From assembly GCA_903889245.1 (NCBI GenBank), contig CAISWQ010000028.1, forward strand, positions 1-64,000: a stretch of DNA of 64,000 bases, written 5' to 3'. Below are positions 59,618 to 64,000 of the stretch, in pieces. Under the pieces are notes generated by a model. It was given only the letters and a program-made list of their open reading frames with translations. It made no database searches and was not told the DNA's origin. Every line of letters begins with the position of its first letter. The stretch's first letter is position 1. The DNA is from an uncultured Lentisphaerota bacterium (GTDB taxonomy: Bacteria > Verrucomicrobiota > Kiritimatiellia > CAIQIC01). Position numbers and translations under genes: made by a program.

Positions 59618-60502
59618 ATGACTCCCCGCGACATCATCAAAAAGGTCCGCCAGATCGAGATCCGCACGCGGCATCTCGTGAACGATGTCTTTGCGGGCGA
59701 GTATCACAGCGTGTTCAAGGGCCGCGGCATGGAGTTCCAGGAGGTCCGCGAGTACGAGCCGGGCGACGACATCCGCTCGATTGACTGGAACGTCACCGCG
59801 CGCATGGGCCATCCGTTCATCAAGAAGTTCAGCGAGGAGCGCGAGCTGACGGTGATGCTGCTGGTGGATATCAGCGGCTCGAACCTGTTCGGCTCCGGCG
59901 CGCAACTGAAGAAGGACCTCGCGGCTGAACTCGCGGCCGTGCTCGCGTTCGCCGCGATCCGCAACAACGACCGCGTCGGGCTGATCCTGTTCAGCGACGA
60001 GGTCGAGCACTACCTGCCGCCCAAGAAGGGCAGCAGCCACGTCCTGCGCGTCGTGCGCGACGTGCTTGGCTGCAAGCCGCAACGCCGCGGCACGGCGCTG
60101 GCGCCCGCCCTCGATTTCCTCAACCACATCACCACGCGCAAGACCGTCAGTTTCCTCATCAGCGACTTCCTGACCGGCGAGGACCTCAAGGCCGCGCTGC
60201 GCGTCAGCGCCGCGCGCCACGACCTTGTCGCCATCGTCGCCGCCGACCGGCGCGAGCGCGACTGGCCCGCGGCGGGCCTCGTGGAGTGGCGCGACCCGGA
60301 GACCGGGCGGCGGCAGATGGTGGATACCTCCGACGCGCGCGTCCGGCGCGCGCTGGCTGGCTTGCAGGAGCAGCGGCGCGCCGACCTCAAGCAGCGGCTG
60401 GCACGGACCGGGCTCGACGTGGTCGAGGTCTGGGCGGGCGAGGCCTATGACCGTGAACTGGTCCGTTTCTTCAAGCAGCGGGAACGGCGGTTGCGCACAT
60501 GA
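59618..60502 (+). CDS. DUF58 protein of the Bat operon
   Basis: A 294-residue DUF58 protein with a degenerate VWA-like fold. The hallmark is REYEPGDDIRSIDWNVTARMG near 46-65, followed by VMLLVDISGSNLFG, which keeps a DxSxS metal site. Members work with MoxR ATPases. It overlaps the next gene by ATGA. Cytosolic, without a signal peptide. Confidence 0.92.
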   Translation: MTPRDIIKKVRQIEIRTRHLVNDVFAGEYHSVFKGRGMEFQEVREYEPGDDIRSIDWNVTARMGHPFIKKFSEERELTVMLLVDISGSNLFGSGAQLKKDLAAELAAVLAFAAIRNNDRVGLILFSDEVEHYLPPKKGSSHVLRVVRDVLGCKPQRRGTALAPALDFLNHITTRKTVSFLISDFLTGEDLKAALRVSAARHDLVAIVAADRRERDWPAAGLVEWRDPETGRRQMVDTSDARVRRALAGLQEQRRADLKQRLARTGLDVVEVWAGEAYDRELVRFFKQRERRLRT

Positions 60503-61494
60503 AACGCGAGTTCCTCCAACTGCTGTTCGGTTTGCTGGTGGCCGCTATCATCGGCTGCCAGCGCGCCGCCACGCCCTTGCCGCAAAGCTCCTCGCTCGCG
60601 GTGACCATCAGCACCAACCGGATCCGCATCGGCGATCCGCTCCACCTGCGCCTGACCTCGATCCATCCGACCAATCTCCACCTGCGGCCGCCGGAATTGG
60701 CGCAGGACAAGAAGATCATCGTCCGCAACCGCCGCGAGCTGGCCGAACCCCTGCCGGGAGGCCGCGTGCGCGAGGTCGTGGACTACGCCATCACCTCGCT
60801 CGTGACCGGCAACCATATCATCGGCAGCAGTCCCGGTGTGGTCTGGGCGCGACCCGATGGCACCACGACGCAGGCGCCGTTCCCCTTCGTCTCCTTCAAC
60901 GTGCAGAGCATGCTCACCGGCACCAATGCCGACTGGAGCCAGATGCGCGACCTCCACGACCTCGCCCGCTGGCCCGACCGTTTCCCGCGCTGGCTGCTCG
61001 TGCTGCTGGTGTCCGCCGTGGCGGTCGGCCTCGGCGCGTGGCTGCTGCGCCTCTACCTGGCGCGCGCGCGCCGGCTGGCGGCGCAGGCTCCGCGGATTCC
61101 GCCGCACGAGGCGGCGTTGCTGGCCTTGCGCATGTTGCGGGAGAAGCCCTGGATCGAGGAGGAGAATTATCGTCCCTTCTACTGGGAACTGACAGATATT
61201 CTCCGCCGTTTTGTTGAAAGTCGTTTCGGGCTCCACGCGCCGGAACGCACCACCGAGGAATTTCTCACCGAGGCCACCCAGTCCAAGCAGCTCCACTTCC
61301 GGACCCAGAATCAGTTGTTCGCCATCCTCGATTTTGCCGACCGCGTCAAGTTCGCCAAGCATCTGCCGAAGCAGGACGACATGCGCGCCGCCCTGGACAC
61401 CGCCGAGACACTCGTGCGCGAGACCATCCCGGCTGTGCCGGAACCGGCGGCCAGGGTGGCCGAGCCCCGGCCACACAGCACCCACCCGTCATGA
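60499..61494 (+). CDS. DUF4381-like membrane lipoprotein of the Bat operon
   Basis: A 331-residue protein with a lipoprotein-like N-terminus (LLVAAIIGC). A periplasmic beta domain (about 30-160, ISTNRIRIGDPLHLRLTSIHP) is followed by a membrane helix near 175-195 and a cytosolic helical domain with FYWELTDILRRFVESRFGLHAPERTTEEFL. This second half is like DUF4381 proteins that sit between DUF58 and VWA genes in Bat operons. Coupled on both sides by ATGA. Confidence 0.75.
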   Translation: MKREFLQLLFGLLVAAIIGCQRAATPLPQSSSLAVTISTNRIRIGDPLHLRLTSIHPTNLHLRPPELAQDKKIIVRNRRELAEPLPGGRVREVVDYAITSLVTGNHIIGSSPGVVWARPDGTTTQAPFPFVSFNVQSMLTGTNADWSQMRDLHDLARWPDRFPRWLLVLLVSAVAVGLGAWLLRLYLARARRLAAQAPRIPPHEAALLALRMLREKPWIEEENYRPFYWELTDILRRFVESRFGLHAPERTTEEFLTEATQSKQLHFRTQNQLFAILDFADRVKFAKHLPKQDDMRAALDTAETLVRETIPAVPEPAARVAEPRPHSTHPS

Positions 61495-62447
61495 CCCTGG
61501 CCCATCCATGGCTGTTGGCGGTTGCGGTGCTGATCCCCGCGCTGCTCTGGTTGCGGTACGCCCGGCGGCGCGGGCCGGCGCTCAACTACAGCGACGGCGC
61601 GCTGCTCGCGCAACTGCCGCGCGGCTGGGCCGTGCGCCTGCAACCGCTGCTACCCACCCTGTATGGCCTCGGACTCGCCTGCCTGGTGGTGGCCCTGGCG
61701 CAACCGCAGAAGGGCCTGGAGGAAAGCCGCGTCCGCACCGAGGCCGTGGATATCGTGCTGCTGGTGGATGTCTCGCCCTCGATGGCCGCGCCGGATTTTT
61801 CCACGCCGCTGCGCACGCTCAACCGCCTCGACGCCGCCAAGATGGTGCTGGAGAAGTTCATCACCACCCGCGTCCATGACCGGCTCGCGATGATCGGTTT
61901 CTCCGCCTATCCCTACACCATGTGCCCGCTGACGCTGGACCACGGCTGGCTGCTGGAGCGGATGCGCAACCTGCAACCCGGCATGCTCGGTGATGCGACT
62001 GGCATCGGTGACGCGATGGCCTCGGCCATCAACCGGCTCCGCGACAGCCAGGCCAAAAGCAAAGTCGTCGTGCTGCTGACCGATGGGCAGAGCAACTGTG
62101 GCCTCCTCACGCCGGACAATGCGGCGCGCGCGGCCAAGGCGCTCGGCATCAAGATGTACACCGTCGGCGCCAGCGGCATCGAGTCCGGGCCCGGCTCACG
62201 TGACGGCGTGGACGAGGGCTCGCTCAAGCGCATCGCCGAAACCACCGGTGCCGCCTACTTCCGCGCCTCCAACCTCGCCGGACTCCAGCGCATCTATGAG
62301 CAGATTGACAAACTGGAGAAGACCGACATCCAGGTGGACCACTTCACGCGCTACCAGGAATTGTTCCTGCCGTGGCTGCTGGTGGGGCTGGCGCTGGTGG
62401 GCTTGGAAAAACTGCTCGCAGTGACGCGGCTGGGGCGGTCGCCGTGA
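61491..62447 (+). CDS. batA: VWA-domain membrane protein BatA
   Basis: A 318-residue aerotolerance-type protein. Helices at about 4-22 and 53-72 precede a von Willebrand A domain with MIDAS DVSPSMA at 93-99, TDGQSNCGLL and a third site near GDATGIGDAMASAI. A C-terminal helix (about 288-308) ends it. It is expected to expose the VWA domain to the periplasm or cytosol and to bind partner proteins under MoxR control. Confidence 0.9.
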   Translation: MTLAHPWLLAVAVLIPALLWLRYARRRGPALNYSDGALLAQLPRGWAVRLQPLLPTLYGLGLACLVVALAQPQKGLEESRVRTEAVDIVLLVDVSPSMAAPDFSTPLRTLNRLDAAKMVLEKFITTRVHDRLAMIGFSAYPYTMCPLTLDHGWLLERMRNLQPGMLGDATGIGDAMASAINRLRDSQAKSKVVVLLTDGQSNCGLLTPDNAARAAKALGIKMYTVGASGIESGPGSRDGVDEGSLKRIAETTGAAYFRASNLAGLQRIYEQIDKLEKTDIQVDHFTRYQELFLPWLLVGLALVGLEKLLAVTRLGRSP

Positions 62448-62496
62448 GGAAATTTATGATGTATGATTTGAGATTTATGATTTTGGGTCCGGGACA

Positions 62497-62610
62497 TTTT
62501 CCAGGGATTGGAAAAGCCGGGATGCTGTTTTTCCAAGCCTTGGAAAGTTTCACCAGTCACTTCTCCAAGATTTGGAAAAAGCGGGCCGGAGTTTTCCAAG
62601 GCTTGGAAAG
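62497..62610. repeat. PAL palindrome array (4 units)
   Basis: Copies centred at 62506, 62538, 62570 and 62601 (gaps 32, 32, 31 bp) between batA and batB, inside an operon, after a short ATTTATGAT tract (62453-62486). A terminator here would split the operon, so another role is likely. Confidence 0.95.
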
Positions 62611-62632
62611 TTTCAGGTTTCAGGTTTAGCTG

Positions 62633-63646
62633 ATGCAATTCGGTAATCCAGAGTGGCTGCACGTACTGTGGGGCTTGCTCCCGCTGGCGGGATTGCTGTT
62701 CGCGCTGCTACGGTGGCGCGAGCGGCGGCTGGCACAGTTCATCGCGCCGGACTTGTGGCCGGTGCTGGCGCCGGAGCGCAGCCGCGCGCGGCCGCGCTGG
62801 CGGCTGGCCTGCTGGCTGCTGGCGCTGGCACTGCTGATCGTCGCGCTGGCCCGGCCGCAGTGGGGCTTCCGCTGGGAGGACGTCAAGCGCCGCGGGCTGG
62901 ACCTCCTCGTGGTGCTGGACACCTCGCGTAGCATGGCGGCCAGCGACATCAAGCCGCACCGCCTGCAACGTGCCAAGTGGGGCGTGCGTGATCTGCTCGG
63001 CAAGCTTCAGGGCGACCGCGTCGGCCTGATCGCGTTTGCGGGCGCGAGTTATGCGGCCTGCCCGCTGACGATTGATTATGCCGCTTTCTCCGCCATGCTC
63101 GAGGACGTCTATGTGGGCTTCGTGCCGCGTGGCGGCACGGCGATCGCGCAGGCCCTGCAAACCGCCATCCGCAGTTTCGAGACCGGCGGCGTCGCCGATC
63201 GCGCGATCGTGCTCGTCACCGATGGCGAGGATCACGAGGGCGACCCGCTCGCGCTGCTCCCGGAACTGAAGGCCAAGAACATCCGTGTGTTTGCGGTCGG
63301 CATCGGCACGCCGGAAGGCGAACTGCTGCCCGGCGAGACCGCCAACAACGCGGGCTTCTTCAAGGACCGGCAGGGTCATGTGGTCAAGAGCGCCCTGCGC
63401 GAGGATGTGTTACGGCGGCTGGCGCTGGAGACCGAGGGAGCCTACGTCCGCGCCACGCCGGCCGACTTCGGGCTGGAGCGCATCTATGACCAGGGCATCG
63501 CCCGGCTCAAGCGCGCGGAATTGGAGGGCCGCATCTCCAAGATTTTTGAGGAGCGCTTCGGGTGGTTCATCGGGGCGGCGCTGTTGCTGTTGCTGGTCGA
63601 GGCGCTGATTGACCTGCGCCAGCGCCGGCGGGAGGTGGCGGCATGA
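62633..63646 (+). CDS. batB: VWA-domain membrane protein BatB
   Basis: A 337-residue paralogue of BatA. Helices at about 9-27 and 57-74, VWA MIDAS DTSRSMA at 96-102, the threonine site in PRGGTAIAQAL and the acid in VTDGEDHEGD, then a C-terminal helix (FIGAALLLLLVEALI). It overlaps the TPR gene by ATGA. The 185-bp gap to batA is filled by repeats, while every other junction from DUF58 on is an overlap. Confidence 0.92.
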   Translation: MQFGNPEWLHVLWGLLPLAGLLFALLRWRERRLAQFIAPDLWPVLAPERSRARPRWRLACWLLALALLIVALARPQWGFRWEDVKRRGLDLLVVLDTSRSMAASDIKPHRLQRAKWGVRDLLGKLQGDRVGLIAFAGASYAACPLTIDYAAFSAMLEDVYVGFVPRGGTAIAQALQTAIRSFETGGVADRAIVLVTDGEDHEGDPLALLPELKAKNIRVFAVGIGTPEGELLPGETANNAGFFKDRQGHVVKSALREDVLRRLALETEGAYVRATPADFGLERIYDQGIARLKRAELEGRISKIFEERFGWFIGAALLLLLVEALIDLRQRRREVAA

Positions 63647-64000
63647 AGCGGTCCCTCTTCGGCCTGGGCGCACTGTTACTCTCCACGACCGTCCACGCCA
63701 CCGATCCGCGCGCGGCGCTGGACACCGGCGCGGAGGCCTATCGCGCACAACAGTTCGACGCGGCGAAGAAGGCGTTCTTCGCGGCCGGCACCAATGCCGC
63801 CAGTGCGCAGCTTGACCCGGCGGTGGCCAAGTATAATGAGGGGTCCGCCGCCTACCGGGTGGGCCGGCTGGACGAGGCCGCCGAGCGGCTGGCCGAGGCG
63901 CTGCGTACCGGCAACCTGCCGCTCCAACAACGGGCATGGTATAACCGCGGCGACACGCTGCTGGGCCAGATGGCGACGCAGGAAAAGCAGGGCAAGTTCG
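63643..64000 (+). CDS. batC: TPR protein BatC, N-terminal part (cut by window edge)
   Basis: 119 codons before the window ends. A signal peptide (FGLGALLLSTTVHA) is followed by TPR-type helices (ALDTGAEAYRAQQFDAAKKAFF, then YNEGSAAYRVGRLDEAAERLAEAL and AWYNRGDTLL). In Bat operons the VWA genes are followed by one or two TPR genes of this kind, which scaffold the complex in the periplasm. The C-terminal part lies outside. Confidence 0.85.
   Translation, partial: MKRSLFGLGALLLSTTVHATDPRAALDTGAEAYRAQQFDAAKKAFFAAGTNAASAQLDPAVAKYNEGSAAYRVGRLDEAAERLAEALRTGNLPLQQRAWYNRGDTLLGQMATQEKQGKF

Noticed and set aside
3547-62610. Intrinsic terminators or parS sites as the explanation of the palindrome
   Set aside because: The 3' side is A-rich on both strands, copies lie in divergent gaps and inside a gene, and the sequence differs from the parS consensus (TGTTTCACGTGAAACA).

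Overview
The window is about 64 kb of GC-rich bacterial DNA with some 60 recognisable genes. The gene content fits a member of the PVC group, most likely Kiritimatiellota or Verrucomicrobiota. Pointers are a PEP-CTERM surface protein with autotransporter-type repeats, a ThuA/Gfo-Idh/xylose-isomerase-like sugar cluster, an anaerobic sulfatase maturase, HypB, a Bat/MoxR operon and many short intergenic repeats. This placement is an inference from gene families; there is no rRNA in the window to prove it.

Layout. The left edge cuts an ISL3-type transposase (1-75). A leftward surface-polysaccharide block follows (GT2, FHA protein, flippase, HTH-EIIA regulator; 0.3-4.3 kb), then avtA, a PAP2-type enzyme with an acyltransferase, a secreted phospholipase-C-like protein, a DJ-1 protein and a two-component pair (4.4-12 kb). 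From 12 to 16 kb genes are sparse and repeats dominate. Next come opgH and a five-gene sugar module (16-26.5 kb), then rpsP-khpA-trmD-rplS-rnhB-msrB (26.7-29.5 kb) and leftward glgP (29.8-32.3 kb). A small accessory zone carries two toxin-antitoxin modules around hypB and anSME (32.4-36.2 kb). Then lipoproteins, aroE, a prepilin peptidase, a site-2 protease, a DUF3999/DUF2339 pair, prmC, crcB/DUF190, an M28 peptidase, a radical SAM protein, a DUF2959 lipoprotein and the PEP-CTERM protein (36.2-54.8 kb). The right end holds an nfeD-floA membrane operon and a moxR-DUF58-batA-batB-batC operon cut by the window edge.

The most unusual signal is a dispersed palindrome, consensus TTTTCCAAGSCTTGGAAAA. 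About 42 copies lie in 14 places. Within a cluster the palindrome centres are spaced almost only 31-32 bp apart, in one cluster 42 bp, and once 52 bp: three, four and five turns of B-DNA. Spacer sequences differ while palindrome and spacing are kept. The palindrome is open in all six reading frames, and one pair lies inside prmC, where it encodes part of the SAM-binding motif. A second palindrome family at 14.1-14.6 kb also sits on a 42-bp lattice. This looks like a family of same-face protein-binding sites or a mobile mini-element with such an architecture; I know of no description of it.

Other points are a duplicated 5' end of hypB flanking a toxin-antitoxin cassette, direct repeats with Pho-box geometry joined to a -35 box, and two paired-hairpin elements, one of them lying inside the apparent reading frame of the HEAT/ThuA gene.
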